From: Candidatus Binatia bacterium
Lineage (GTDB): Bacteria; Desulfobacterota; Binatia; Bin18
Direction of reading: 5' to 3'
Length of the DNA: 64,000 bases
NCBI GenBank assembly: GCA_951812575.1
Contig: OX638322.1
Coordinates: forward strand, 1,859,925 to 1,923,924
Part shown: positions 1-8,468 of the stretch, in pieces
How the letters are laid out: each line of letters opens with the position of its first letter
How positions within the stretch are numbered: the stretch's first letter is position 1
Position numbers and translations under genes: made by a program
The notes under the pieces: model-generated
The model's input: the letters and a program-made list of their open reading frames with translations, nothing else
Databases searched by the model: none
What the model was told of the DNA's origin: nothing

Positions 1-26
1 ACGCCGATGAGCAGGTGAGCAAGTGT

Positions 27-1355
27 CTATTGATCCCTGCGGCTGATACGCCCCAACACAGGCCAGGCCAGCGCCAGCCCAATCAGTCCGAACTCCAGCA
101 GGCGGGCCCAGAGCGGCTGCTGATAGGCTTGCAGCGCGTAGTCATTCAGATGCAGCCCTGTGACGTACGAGAGCAGGACGGCCATGGAGGCCGTCCAGGC
201 CCATATGCTGGGAAAGATCGCCGCAAAGGGCAGCAGCCAGAGCAGATACCAGGGATTGATGACCGGCGAGGCCGCCAGCAGCACACCGTAGACCCAGTCG
301 CCGCGCGGAACGGACTGCCCCTCGTCCCGGCGATACCGCCGATAGCACCAGCCCCAGAACAGGGCGCCGGCCAGCCCCAAAACGAGCTTGGCCTCGAAGG
401 CTGGCAGCGCCAGCGTCAACAGCCCATAGGCCGCAGAGTTAAACTCCCATTCCTGGGCGAAGACCAGCAGCGAGTACAGGTCCGTGCCGCCGCTCAGGGC
501 GAACGGCGCGTAGAGGGCCGTCAGCGTAGCGCCGAACAGGACCCAGTGCCGGACTGAGGCACTGACCAGCACGAACGGCACCAGCACCAGGGCGAATATC
601 TTGGCCCCACAGGCCAGACCCAGACATACCGCGGCGCTCCGCCAGCGGTAGTTCCGGGCCAGGACGAGCGCGGCCAGCAGCAGGCCGACGCCGATGCCGT
701 CCGGGTGAGCGGTGAAGGCGATTTCCTTGATTACCAGCGGACACCAGGCGTAGAGCATGACGTTTCGCGCCGGTGCCAGGCGCAGCAGCAGGATTACAGT
801 GGCAAGGTCAACGACAATCAGCAGACCCTGCAAGGCCGCGATGCTGCCCGGCCGCAGCCAGTAGCCGAGCAGGAAGACGAACTGTGTCGTCGGGCCGTAG
901 ATGGTTGGCAACTCGGGATGATTGATCCCATCCAACACACTATGGAACGCGGTGGGAACAGTCGGGTCGGTGAAAAATGCTTCCGGGACGACGGCGTAGG
1001 GTGTGCCGGTGGTGGCAAAGCGATAGCCGTCCCACAGGTAGCGATAGAAGTCGTCTTCGAGCAGCGGTCCGCCAACCAGTCCGCAGATTCTGAAAGCTAT
1101 AGCCCAGAAGAGCAGACGGTCGAGCGGGACCGGTTCGTCACGCCGGTGGCAGTACAGGAAGAGGCCGAATACCGGCAGGCCGGTCCAGGCCATCAGGATG
1201 AAGAAGGCGACCAGGTCGGGTTCGCCAGGGGGCCGCGCCAAAAAGGCGAGGGCGGCGTAGCCCAGGGTACAGCTCAGACCGACCGCATCCACCAGCCGGC
1301 GCGCCGCCGCGCTCGGTTGCCCACCCCCGTTTGCGCCGACTCTCGACTCAAGCAT
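27..1355 (-). CDS. GT-C type integral membrane glycosyltransferase (GT87/DUF2029-like)
   Basis: This 442-residue protein is made almost wholly of hydrophobic segments, as in polyprenyl-phosphate-sugar dependent GT-C glycosyltransferases. The acidic E-D-D motif at residues 100-102, followed by FYRYLWDG, lies in the first extracytoplasmic loop, where GT-C enzymes carry the catalytic acid. By family it should transfer a sugar, perhaps mannose, from a lipid carrier to an envelope glycan or lipid; the acceptor is unknown. It follows the nitroreductase gene by 31 bases on the same strand and may be cotranscribed. The start is ATG; the Shine-Dalgarno signal is weak. Family assignment is fairly safe, donor and acceptor are not. 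Confidence 0.7.
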   Translation of the reverse strand: MLESRVGANGGGQPSAAARRLVDAVGLSCTLGYAALAFLARPPGEPDLVAFFILMAWTGLPVFGLFLYCHRRDEPVPLDRLLFWAIAFRICGLVGGPLLEDDFYRYLWDGYRFATTGTPYAVVPEAFFTDPTVPTAFHSVLDGINHPELPTIYGPTTQFVFLLGYWLRPGSIAALQGLLIVVDLATVILLLRLAPARNVMLYAWCPLVIKEIAFTAHPDGIGVGLLLAALVLARNYRWRSAAVCLGLACGAKIFALVLVPFVLVSASVRHWVLFGATLTALYAPFALSGGTDLYSLLVFAQEWEFNSAAYGLLTLALPAFEAKLVLGLAGALFWGWCYRRYRRDEGQSVPRGDWVYGVLLAASPVINPWYLLWLLPFAAIFPSIWAWTASMAVLLSYVTGLHLNDYALQAYQQPLWARLLEFGLIGLALAWPVLGRISRRDQ

Positions 1356-1386
1356 ATCCCGCCCGGCCCGACCGACCGTTACTTGG

Positions 1387-2094
1387 TCATGACCCGTCGC
1401 GTTGCTGTCCCCAGGTGTCCCAGTGGGTCAGTTGGCTGGCCGGAATACGCCGGGCCGCCTTGAAATCCGTACCCGTATAGTAGGCCACGGGCAAAAGCAC
1501 ACACTGCGTCACAGTATCGGGAAGATTGAGCAGCTTGGCTGCTTCGTCTGCATGGGTGAGATGGACGGTGGTCCAACAGCAGCCCAGACCCCGCGCACGG
1601 GCGGCCAGCATAAATGACCAGGCCGCCGGCAGAATGGAGCCGTAGGCTGTGGCCTGGTCGAAAAGCGGCACGTCGCGGACCTGATCCTCGATGCAGAACA
1701 GCACATGGACCGGCACCTCGTGCAGATGATCGACCAGATAGACGGCGGAGTCGATCATGCGTTGGAGGCTGTTTCCCGGGAGAGGTTTCCCCCGAGCCCC
1801 CTCAAGGGTCGAGGCGGGTCCCGTGGTGCCATACGTCGCGTCATCGGCCTGCTCCCAGTAGGACTCAAAAGCCTGTTTATAGAGCCGGGCGATACCGGCC
1901 CGTTTTTCGGCATCGCGAATCACCACAAAGCGCCATTTCTGGGTATTGGTGGCTGAGGGGCTCTGCACCGCCACTTCCAGACATTCTTCGATCAGTTCCG
2001 GTGGGACCGGGCGGCTCAGATCGAGGCGCCTTCGTATGGAGCGCGTGGTGGTTAAGAGTTTGTCACATATACTCAGGTCCAAATCCATATTCAT
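1387..2094 (-). CDS. Nitroreductase family FMN oxidoreductase
   Basis: The 235-residue product has the N-terminal nitroreductase pattern: a TTRSIRRR segment that binds the FMN phosphate (about residues 15-22) and a SPSATNTQKWRF segment around residues 46-57, typical of the family that reduces nitro groups, quinones or other electrophiles with NAD(P)H. The C-terminal part holds the GCCWTTVH stretch expected near the flavin. The start ATG at 2094 is preceded by an AGGTGATGAGG-like ribosome site. It is transcribed away from the Fur-box operon, so the Fur box 100 bases upstream could also act on it. The substrate cannot be told from sequence. Confidence 0.85.
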   Translation of the reverse strand: MNMDLDLSICDKLLTTTRSIRRRLDLSRPVPPELIEECLEVAVQSPSATNTQKWRFVVIRDAEKRAGIARLYKQAFESYWEQADDATYGTTGPASTLEGARGKPLPGNSLQRMIDSAVYLVDHLHEVPVHVLFCIEDQVRDVPLFDQATAYGSILPAAWSFMLAARARGLGCCWTTVHLTHADEAAKLLNLPDTVTQCVLLPVAYYTGTDFKAARRIPASQLTHWDTWGQQRDGS

Positions 2095-2190
2095 AATTCA
2101 TACCTCATCACCTATCGTCCGGAAAAAATCACAAAGCGCGGACGAGAACAACTCGCACTCCTGCCGAATCGTACTGGCGGTGTTGACAAA

Positions 2191-2217
2191 TGAAATTGAT
2201 AATGATTCTCAATTTCA
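2191..2217. promoter_or_regulatory. Fur box (ferric uptake regulator operator)
   Basis: A 27-base inverted repeat has perfect 9-base arms, TGAAATTGA and TCAATTTCA, around a 9-base centre. The 19 bases from 2198 to 2216 match the Fur consensus GATAATGATAATCATTATC at 15 of 19 places by my count. It lies between the divergent nitroreductase (start 2094) and the porin gene (start 2348). Iron-replete repression of the porin-FMN protein-membrane protein-apbE operon is the natural reading. No clear sigma-70 hexamer pair could be aligned with it. Confidence 0.8.
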
Positions 2218-2347
2218 ACAAAATAAATTTGACCAAGAGGAGGGAAGGCAGCGGAAGACTTGTCGGCAGTTGATTATGAGACGCACTCGAGCGGCCCGAG
2301 GACGGAATCCCAGCGCCTATCACATAACAGAGAGGAGACCGATTCTA

Positions 2348-3820
2348 ATGTGGAAAAGCATATGTCTTTTGGGCGCGCTGGCTCTTGTACTGGGCATTCC
2401 CACGGGCGGCTATGCCGTGGATGAAGCGCGGATGCAGCAGCTTGAACAGCAATTGCAGGACATGCAGAAGGCGATGATGTCGATGCAGGGCGAGCTGCAA
2501 AGCCTACGGACCGAACAAAAGCAGGAACAGGAGGCGGAGCAGGAACAGGCCCGCCGTCAGAACGTCCTGGCCGAGGAAGTGGACAAGCTGCGCACCAGCC
2601 TGACCGTGCCCGACTTCCAGCCGCTGAGCATGGAAGACAGCAGATACGGCCTGGGACCGGCGGCCTCTAAGATTTATGGCGTTTCGCAGGGCTTATCGAT
2701 CGGTGGCTATGGCGAGGCATATTACCGCAAGGATGTGAGCGACAAGAGTCGCAGCGACCGCGACACGACCGACTATCTGCGCTTTGTGCTGTACACCGGC
2801 TATAAGTTCACCGACCGCATCATCCTCAACGCCGAGTTGGAGTTTGAGCACGCCTCGACCAGCACCGGCGGCTCGGTGTCGGTCGAGTTCGCCTACCTTG
2901 ATTTCCTGATGTGGGACTGGGCCAATTTCCGGGCCGGCATGTTGCTCGCCCCGCTGGGTATCGTCAACGAACTGCACGAGCCCGTATTCTTCAACGGCGT
3001 GGAGCGGCCCGAGGTTGAGCGGCGTATCATCCCTTCGACCTGGCGCGAGAACGGTATCGGCCTGTTCGGTGAACTGCTGCCGGGCCTCGAATACCGCATC
3101 TACGGCATGAACGCGCTCGAGGGTGCGGCGAGCAATACGTCCGCGTGTACGCCTGACGAGAATGGCAACTGTGTGACCGCACCCTCGCTCAAACTGAGGG
3201 AGCACTTCCGCAGCACACGTCAGAAGGGCGGCGAGGCCCTGGCCGAGGACATCGCCCTTGCGGCACGGCTGGACTATACGCCCATGCTGAACCTCAAGTT
3301 CGGCGGCTCGGTCTACACCGGCAAGTCCTCCCACGACAGTCAGTACTACGAGTGTGTGGACGGGAAGTGTGGCCCGGTCAATGTGCCCGGCGCGCGGCTG
3401 ACCATCTGGGACCTGCACGCTATGTACAGTTGGCAAGGGCTGGATCTACGGGCGCTGTTCGCCATGTCCCACCTGGAGGACTCGGACGAACTCAACCGGC
3501 TCGGGGGCGGCGGGAGGATCGCCAAGGAGATGTACGGCTTCTACACCGAGCTGGCCTACGACATTATGCCGTTGGTGCTGGGGACCACCCAACAGCAATT
3601 GTCGCCCTTTGTGCGCTTCTCCTATATTGACCAGCACGCCGAGATGGCTGGTGACTGGGACGCCAAGGGTCGCTATGAGCACCGCATCTGGACCACCGGC
3701 GTCAGCTATAAGCCCCACCCGAACGTAGTGCTCAAGGTGGATTATCGGAATTTCGATACCGTGGATAACGACCACGAGCGCGAAGACGAGGTGAACTTTG
3801 GCCTGGGCTTCGTTTTCTAG
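2348..3820 (+). CDS. Outer-membrane porin with N-terminal coiled coil
   Basis: The 490-residue product begins with a signal peptide (MWKSICLLGALALVLG, cleavage near residue 22) and then a Q/E-rich coiled coil of about 60 residues, typical of porins that trimerise or bind peptidoglycan. The rest has alternating aromatic beta-strand patterns and ends in Phe (LGFVF), the outer-membrane barrel signature. The reading frame extends upstream, but the ATG at 2348 follows a GAGGAG ribosome site and begins the signal peptide, so I chose it. It is the first gene after the Fur box and overlaps the next gene by 23 bases, so it probably passes an iron-related substrate or reductant. Confidence 0.8.
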   Translation: MWKSICLLGALALVLGIPTGGYAVDEARMQQLEQQLQDMQKAMMSMQGELQSLRTEQKQEQEAEQEQARRQNVLAEEVDKLRTSLTVPDFQPLSMEDSRYGLGPAASKIYGVSQGLSIGGYGEAYYRKDVSDKSRSDRDTTDYLRFVLYTGYKFTDRIILNAELEFEHASTSTGGSVSVEFAYLDFLMWDWANFRAGMLLAPLGIVNELHEPVFFNGVERPEVERRIIPSTWRENGIGLFGELLPGLEYRIYGMNALEGAASNTSACTPDENGNCVTAPSLKLREHFRSTRQKGGEALAEDIALAARLDYTPMLNLKFGGSVYTGKSSHDSQYYECVDGKCGPVNVPGARLTIWDLHAMYSWQGLDLRALFAMSHLEDSDELNRLGGGGRIAKEMYGFYTELAYDIMPLVLGTTQQQLSPFVRFSYIDQHAEMAGDWDAKGRYEHRIWTTGVSYKPHPNVVLKVDYRNFDTVDNDHEREDEVNFGLGFVF

Positions 3821-4352
3821 CCAGTACGTTCTGTGTATGGTGGCACTGCTGGGCAGTGCCACCATTATTGAGGCCCAGGTTTTTTATTCCAAGGCAGAGG
3901 CATTACAGGTGGCATTCCCTAAGGCAGACCGCATTGAGACGCAAACCTTCTTCCTCACCCCGCAGCAGGTCGAGCGGGTTGAGGCCCTGGCGCAGACCTC
4001 GGTCACTTCCAAGCTGGCTACCTTTCACATCGGCCATACGGCTGACAGCGTACAGGGCTACGCCTTCATTGAGACACATATTGTGCGGACCTTTCCGGAA
4101 ACGTTTCTGATGGTGGTGTCACCCGACGGTACACTACAAAAACTCCTGGTGCTGGCCTTTTACGAGCCGGCCGAATACCTGCCGTCGGAGCGCTGGCTGG
4201 AGCAGTTTGATCAGAAGCGCTTGACGCCCTCGCTACGCCTGCGGCGCGATATCCACGGCATTATGGGCTCTACGCTGACCGCCCAGGCCGCGACCCAAGG
4301 CGTGCGCAAAGTCTTGGCCCTTTTTCAGATTTTGATTCAGGAGAAAAAATAG
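3798..4352 (+). CDS. Extracytoplasmic FMN-binding domain protein (probable ApbE substrate)
   Basis: This 184-residue protein starts with a hydrophobic signal or anchor (residues 10-27, ending EAQ). Near its C-terminus, GSTLT at 157-161 matches the flavinylation motif of FMN-binding domains as in NqrC/RnfG (GATxT), where ApbE links FMN to the threonine; here T159 is the probable acceptor, with Ser replacing the usual Ala. The start used is TTG at 3798, overlapping the porin by 23 bases; an ATG at 3837 would give a shorter signal. Position between the porin and apbE supports a covalent flavoprotein carrying electrons outside the cytoplasm. Confidence 0.7.
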   Translation: MAWASFSSQYVLCMVALLGSATIIEAQVFYSKAEALQVAFPKADRIETQTFFLTPQQVERVEALAQTSVTSKLATFHIGHTADSVQGYAFIETHIVRTFPETFLMVVSPDGTLQKLLVLAFYEPAEYLPSERWLEQFDQKRLTPSLRLRRDIHGIMGSTLTAQAATQGVRKVLALFQILIQEKK

Positions 4353-4353
4353 C

Positions 4354-4926
4354 GTGCGCTTTGTCGTTACCGGCGAGTGGTCCAGAAACCGGCTGCTCCA
4401 ACTCATCATCGTCATCTTCGTTATCTATGTCATCGGCCTGTGGCTGACGAACGCCCTGCTGTACTTCCAGAAGATGGGCCTGAGCTATGTCTCGGTGACG
4501 GAATACTATCTGGGCTCGGAAGAGCGTTTTCTGCAGCCGCGCAGCTATCAGGGCATGCTGGAGGTGTCGCATTTCCATTTATTCGCCATGGGACTGCTGC
4601 TGCTGACGCTGACGCATCTAATGCTGTTCGTGCCCATCTCGCCGAACCTGAAAGCCTGGCTGATTATCATTCCGTTTTTCTCCGCCCTGATCGATGAGGG
4701 CGGCGGCTGGCTGGTGCGCTTTGTCCATCCCGGCTTTGCTTATCTGAAAATTGCCGGCTTTCTTGCCCTGGAAATCAGCCTGGCGGTGCTGGTCGTCATC
4801 TGCCTGTGGTCTATTTTTCGTGGTTCGCAAGAGCACTATCGACAGCAGAGGCCGGCCGCTGGGCGGCGGGATACAGACGATGTGGAAAATGTCGGCCTGG
4901 GTGCCGCAGGGGAGATGGTGGAATGA
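4354..4926 (+). CDS. Four-helix integral membrane protein of the flavin operon
   Basis: The 190-residue product has four hydrophobic segments, at about residues 13-34, 70-90, 97-119 and 130-152, and a hydrophilic tail. Histidines in the second segment (SHFHLFAMG and LTHLM) could bind haem or quinone, but this is only a suggestion. The GTG start at 4354 comes one base after the stop of the FMN-binding gene, and its TGA overlaps the apbE ATG (ATGA), so the three are translationally coupled. By analogy with other flavinylated systems it may be the membrane partner passing electrons from the quinone pool to the FMN protein. I do not recognise a named family. Confidence 0.6.
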   Translation: MRFVVTGEWSRNRLLQLIIVIFVIYVIGLWLTNALLYFQKMGLSYVSVTEYYLGSEERFLQPRSYQGMLEVSHFHLFAMGLLLLTLTHLMLFVPISPNLKAWLIIIPFFSALIDEGGGWLVRFVHPGFAYLKIAGFLALEISLAVLVVICLWSIFRGSQEHYRQQRPAAGRRDTDDVENVGLGAAGEMVE

Positions 4927-5969
4927 TGCGGGGTTTGGGATTCGGGATTGGGGCTTGGGCGGTCGTTCTGAGCCTTCTGGTCTTCGGCAGTCCTGTCCGG
5001 GCGTGTGAGACCGATGGCCGCTATATTATGGGCACGGTTTTTCAGGCCACGCTGTGCCAGGCAGAGTCCACCCCCCAGGCGCAGATGAGCGCGGTGTGGC
5101 ACGAGGTTTTTGCTACGGCGGGGCGTTTTGACGATCTTTTTACCATCTATGCTCCACACAGTCCGCTCAGCCATTTGAACGCCCAGGCCGGACGGGGGCT
5201 CCAGGCGGTTCCGGCCGAAGTGAGTGATATTCTGCGTCTCTCGCGGCGCTACGCCGACCTGACCAATGGCGCCTTCGACATTACGGTGCGGCCACTCCTG
5301 AGCTTATGGCGACACGCGGCAACAACCCAAACTCAGCCAACCGCGGCGGCTATTCGGCGTACCTTGGGGTTCATCGGGAGTCAGAAGCTGCACTTTGCCG
5401 CGCCCCATCGCGTTGGTCTGCCTGCGCCGGGCATGGCGCTGGACCTGGGGGGGATCGGCAAAGGCTATGCGCTCGACCGGATCGCCAGACAGCTCCATGA
5501 ACGGCGGCTGACCAACGCCCTGCTCAATTTTGGGCAGAGCAGCCTGTGGGCGTCTGGCCGGCCGCCTGACGGGGAGGGCTGGCGCTTATTGTTACGGCAG
5601 CCGAACGGGGAGATCGTCGGCGTTGCCACGTTTTCCGATCAGGCCGTTTCCATCTCCGGGAGTCTTGGCCAGAGCATGCAGGTCGAAGGCCGGCGCTACG
5701 GCCATATTATCGACCCCCGGACCGGCCGGCCCGTGCAGCGCGACCTCTTGGCCTGTGTGGTGGCTCCGAGCGCGGCCCAAGCCGAGGCGTTGAGCACGGC
5801 GCTTTTGATTTTAGGGGAACGGGAAGGACTCGATCTCATTGAGCAACTCGATGGCGTCGAAGGATTCTTACGTGAAGCACACGGCACACAGTGGATGACA
5901 ACGGGGTGGGAGCGGGTCAGCCGTTTTGTCGCCTTAGTAGGGACGACGCAGGCGTCGCCCCTACCGTGA
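4923..5969 (+). CDS. apbE: ApbE-type FAD:protein FMN transferase
   Basis: The 348-residue product carries the ApbE hallmarks: MGT at 36-38, DLGGIGKGYA at 174-183 (flavin binding), and HIIDPRTG at 261-268 with the metal-binding Asp. ApbE moves FMN from FAD to a threonine of FMN-binding domain proteins in the periplasm, and the likely substrate is encoded two genes upstream. A signal sequence covers residues 1-27. The ATG at 4923 overlaps the preceding stop; a longer frame upstream is not needed. The last residues (about 339-348) are encoded by an interspersed repeat at 5937-5964, so the C-terminus was probably altered by repeat insertion. Confidence 0.92.
   Translation: MMRGLGFGIGAWAVVLSLLVFGSPVRACETDGRYIMGTVFQATLCQAESTPQAQMSAVWHEVFATAGRFDDLFTIYAPHSPLSHLNAQAGRGLQAVPAEVSDILRLSRRYADLTNGAFDITVRPLLSLWRHAATTQTQPTAAAIRRTLGFIGSQKLHFAAPHRVGLPAPGMALDLGGIGKGYALDRIARQLHERRLTNALLNFGQSSLWASGRPPDGEGWRLLLRQPNGEIVGVATFSDQAVSISGSLGQSMQVEGRRYGHIIDPRTGRPVQRDLLACVVAPSAAQAEALSTALLILGEREGLDLIEQLDGVEGFLREAHGTQWMTTGWERVSRFVALVGTTQASPLP
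5937..5964. repeat. Interspersed palindromic repeat forming the 3' end of apbE
   Basis: A 28-base imperfect palindrome begins GTAGGG and ends CCCTAC. It belongs to the same family as the copies at 48217-48242, 48297-48324 and 50181-50206, which share the GTAGGGGC/GCCCCTAC ends with varying centres. Here it lies inside the coding sequence and supplies the last ten residues before the TGA at 5967-5969. It could also act as a hairpin at the operon end. Confidence 0.7.
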
Positions 5970-6011
5970 CGAACAGCGAGTTCTGTCAGCGTACAGAGGA
6001 GGGACACAGAC

Positions 6012-6320
6012 ATGCGCACCAACGAAATACTGGCAACTATTCCAAACGGGGCATCTGCCACCGCCCGGCCCGATACTGCGCTGGAAATCGCCGTGGAGCT
6101 CCCCCAAGCGGATGAGCCCAACGGACAGGCGGACGAACAGCCAAGCATTGCCTTCCGGCGGCTGACGTGGGGCTCGGGCTTGGGCTGGTGTCGGCAGCAA
6201 ACCCTGACCCTGACTCCGGCGGAAGCCGAGGCCGTACTCAAGACATTACAGAAGAGTCGGCGTAAATGGCGCGGGGACTCTGCCGCACCCCAGGGTAAAG
6301 TCATCCCTTTTCCGGGCTGA
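6012..6320 (+). CDS. Small hypothetical protein, 102 residues
   Basis: The frame opens with ATG after a strong GAGGAGGGA ribosome site at 5996-6003, which supports a real gene. Residues 45-85 (a Trp/Gly-rich stretch followed by LTLTPAEAEAVLKTLQ) look like a small strand-plus-helix domain, while the N-terminus is low in complexity. There is no signal peptide or membrane segment. It sits 42 bases after apbE on the same strand and may be read with it, but no role in flavin transfer is indicated. I do not recognise the family. Confidence 0.6.
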   Translation: MRTNEILATIPNGASATARPDTALEIAVELPQADEPNGQADEQPSIAFRRLTWGSGLGWCRQQTLTLTPAEAEAVLKTLQKSRRKWRGDSAAPQGKVIPFPG

Positions 6321-6522
6321 CCCTCAATCTGACCCGTTTCTCTCACCCTGGTCCCCTCCCTTTCCAGGCCCGACACTCCCGGAGAGTACGAGCCTTGCCC
6401 ATCCTGCTCTCCGTGGCCGTGTTGCTTTGTCGGCCCAGGCGTGTTCAGAAGGTTTCAAGTCTGAAGGTCGAAAATCATCGAGACCGTGGGAACAGCCCGG
6501 TGGTCATTATTGGCATGAACCC

Positions 6523-7338
6523 ATGTCCGAGCGCAGATTTGGCCATATTCCGGGCTATCCGATTGGTTCCCACTTCGTCTCTCGCCCGGCGCTCTCCAAG
6601 GCTGGGGTGCACCGGCCCCGCATTGCCGGTATCGCCGGCAGCGGGCGGACGGGCGCCGATTCGGTGGTTCTGGCTGGCGGCTATGAAGATGGGGAGGATT
6701 ACGAGCATACCATTTTTTATACCGGCCACGGCGGGCGCGACCCTCAGACCCGTGAGCAGATAGGCCATCAGGTTCTCCTTCGTGGCAATTTGGCGTTGGC
6801 TCAGAACCGATTGCACGGCCTGCCCGTCCGCGTTATCCGTGGGGCCGGGTTCCGTTCTCCCTATGCGCCCGATTCCGGTTATCGCTACGACGGCTTGTAC
6901 ACGGTTGACGACTACTGGCGGGGTGTTGGGCGGGCAGGGTTTTTTATCTGGCGTTTTCGGTTGGTCAAAATGGATGAAGACCTCCAGCGGCAGGAACGGG
7001 TCGTCCAAGAACGACTGCACGCTCAGGAGCTCAAGCAGCTCTACCACCATCGCTGTCAGATATGCGGCGTCCAGCTTCGAGGCAGCGCCGGACCGTATGC
7101 CGAAGCGGTACATCTCCGGCCCCTCGAAGCCCCGCACAACGGCCCTGATACCCCCGAGAATATGCTGTGTCTGTGTCCGAACTGTCATATCCTGCTGAGT
7201 ATCGGCGGGGTCGGTATTGCCGACGATTTTACGTTGATCGGCAGACCGGGGAGTTTATACGTTGATTTTCGGCACCGGATCAACATCGAGCATGTGCGTT
7301 ATCGGCGGCAATACTATCCTGTTGATCCCGAGATGTGA
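6523..7338 (+). CDS. SRA (YDG) domain-HNH nuclease, probable modification-dependent restriction enzyme
   Basis: The product of 271 residues has an N-terminal SRA domain: FGHIPGYPIGSHF at 6-18, AGVHRP at 27-32, a GGYEDGEDY segment at 52-60 and the YDG triad at 122-124. SRA domains flip out modified cytosines. The C-terminal HNH domain has CQIC at 178-181, His197, Asn213 and CPNCH at 218-222, giving two zinc-ligand pairs and the catalytic His/Asn. This architecture matches type IV enzymes that cut DNA containing 5-methyl- or 5-hydroxymethylcytosine. The frame runs further upstream from a TTG at 6427, but the domain begins right after the ATG at 6523. No methylase or partner is adjacent. Confidence 0.85.
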   Translation: MSERRFGHIPGYPIGSHFVSRPALSKAGVHRPRIAGIAGSGRTGADSVVLAGGYEDGEDYEHTIFYTGHGGRDPQTREQIGHQVLLRGNLALAQNRLHGLPVRVIRGAGFRSPYAPDSGYRYDGLYTVDDYWRGVGRAGFFIWRFRLVKMDEDLQRQERVVQERLHAQELKQLYHHRCQICGVQLRGSAGPYAEAVHLRPLEAPHNGPDTPENMLCLCPNCHILLSIGGVGIADDFTLIGRPGSLYVDFRHRINIEHVRYRRQYYPVDPEM

Positions 7339-7402
7339 GTGGTACGGGCTTTCGGCCCGCTAGAGCATTTTACGATAGGTTCTAGCCATGCTATTGCGCT
7401 TT

Positions 7403-7478
7403 CGTCATGCCGGACTTGATCCGGCATCCAGAAGCCGAGGGATGAGAGGGCTGGATTCCTGCTTTCGCAGGAATGACG
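7403..7478. repeat. BIME-like bipartite palindromic repeat, copy 1
   Basis: Two inverted repeats are joined: a hairpin built on CATGCCGGACTTGATCCGGC and, 19 bases later, one built on ATTCCTGCTTTCGCAGGAAT, so that the whole element also begins CGTCAT and ends ATGACG. Near-copies lie at 35942-36017 (inverted) and 38634-38707. All three are intergenic. No open reading frame is carried. Confidence 0.85.
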
Positions 7479-7512
7479 GGCGGCGGCACAGAACGTAATC
7501 TGCTCTGGTAAT

Positions 7513-7553
7513 CCCCTCCTTGGAGGGGTGCCGCGTAGCGGCGGGGTGGGTTT
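7513..7553. repeat. G+C-rich interspersed repeat (GGAGGGGTGCCGCGTAGCGG type)
   Basis: The element starts with a CCCCTCC/GGAGGGG hairpin and continues through GTGCCGCGTAGCGG into GGGGTGGGTT. The same element occurs at 14599-14637, twice in inverted order at about 10903-10986, and in a related form at 15618-15656. It lies just upstream of the DUF2797 gene. Confidence 0.75.
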
Positions 7554-7584
7554 CCTCAGGAAAGAAAAAAGGGAGAGACCAACG

Positions 7585-8415
7585 ATGCAGGGCAATCTAC
7601 GCAAGATGCGAACGCAGCCAGGGCCGCCCGTGGAGTATCGCTTGCCAATCGGCGAGCAGGAGGTCGCTGTAAACTCCCTGCTGGGCAAAACCGTGCGCCT
7701 TATATTCTGCGGGGAGATTCACTGCGTTGCCTGCGGGCGCAAGACCAAGAAAAGCTTCAATCAGGGCTATTGCTATCCCTGCTTTCAGGGTCTTGCTCAG
7801 TGCGACCTCTGCATCGTGAAACCCGAACTGTGTCATTACGAACAGGGCACCTGTCGTGAGCCGACCTGGGGTGAGGCTCACTGTATGCAGCCTCACTATG
7901 TCTACATAGCCAACTCATCCGGCCTGAAAATCGGCATTACGCGCGGGAGTCAGATTCCAACCCGCTGGATGGATCAGGGCGCGGTACAGGCTTTGCCGAT
8001 TTTTCGGGTGCAGAGTCGCTATCAGGCCGGGCTGCTTGAGGTCATGTTCAAGCAGCATATAGCCGATCGCACCAACTGGCAGCGCATGCTCAAGGGCGAG
8101 CCCGAATTGGCGGACTTGGCAGCCAAGCGAGACGATCTCCTTGGGCTGTGTCAGGCTGAACTGCACGACCAAACGCGGGCCGCCGGGGAAGGTGCACTCA
8201 CGCTGCTTGAGGAGGAGGACAGCCGTTCTTTTACCTACCCCGTGCTGGAGTATCCGACCAAGGTCAAGTCACGCAATTTTGAGAAGACGCCCGAGATCGA
8301 AGGCACGTTGCTGGGCATTAAGGGGCAGTACCTTATTTTTGATACCGGCGTGCTGAACGTGCGCAAGTTTGGCGGGTATGCGGTGCGGTTCGAGTCACCG
8401 GACTCTCCCGCCTGA
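7585..8415 (+). CDS. DUF2797 family zinc-cysteine protein
   Basis: The 276-residue product fits DUF2797: a Cys-rich N-terminal half with pairs C47/C50, C63/C66, C73/C76 and further Cys at 83 and 90, likely binding zinc, then a GIY-YIG-like stretch (HYVYIANSSGLKIGITRGSQIPTR, about residues 107-130) as seen in this family. The function is unknown; the GIY-like region suggests nucleic-acid interaction. I take the ATG at 7585, preceded by GGGAGAG, rather than an upstream in-frame start that would run into the repeat at 7513-7553. It is a single-gene unit on the plus strand. Confidence 0.8.
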   Translation: MQGNLRKMRTQPGPPVEYRLPIGEQEVAVNSLLGKTVRLIFCGEIHCVACGRKTKKSFNQGYCYPCFQGLAQCDLCIVKPELCHYEQGTCREPTWGEAHCMQPHYVYIANSSGLKIGITRGSQIPTRWMDQGAVQALPIFRVQSRYQAGLLEVMFKQHIADRTNWQRMLKGEPELADLAAKRDDLLGLCQAELHDQTRAAGEGALTLLEEEDSRSFTYPVLEYPTKVKSRNFEKTPEIEGTLLGIKGQYLIFDTGVLNVRKFGGYAVRFESPDSPA

Positions 8416-8468
8416 AAAGCGAGGTGTTTTGCAGGACCCGACACAGCGGAGCTGAGACGTCCGGAGGA

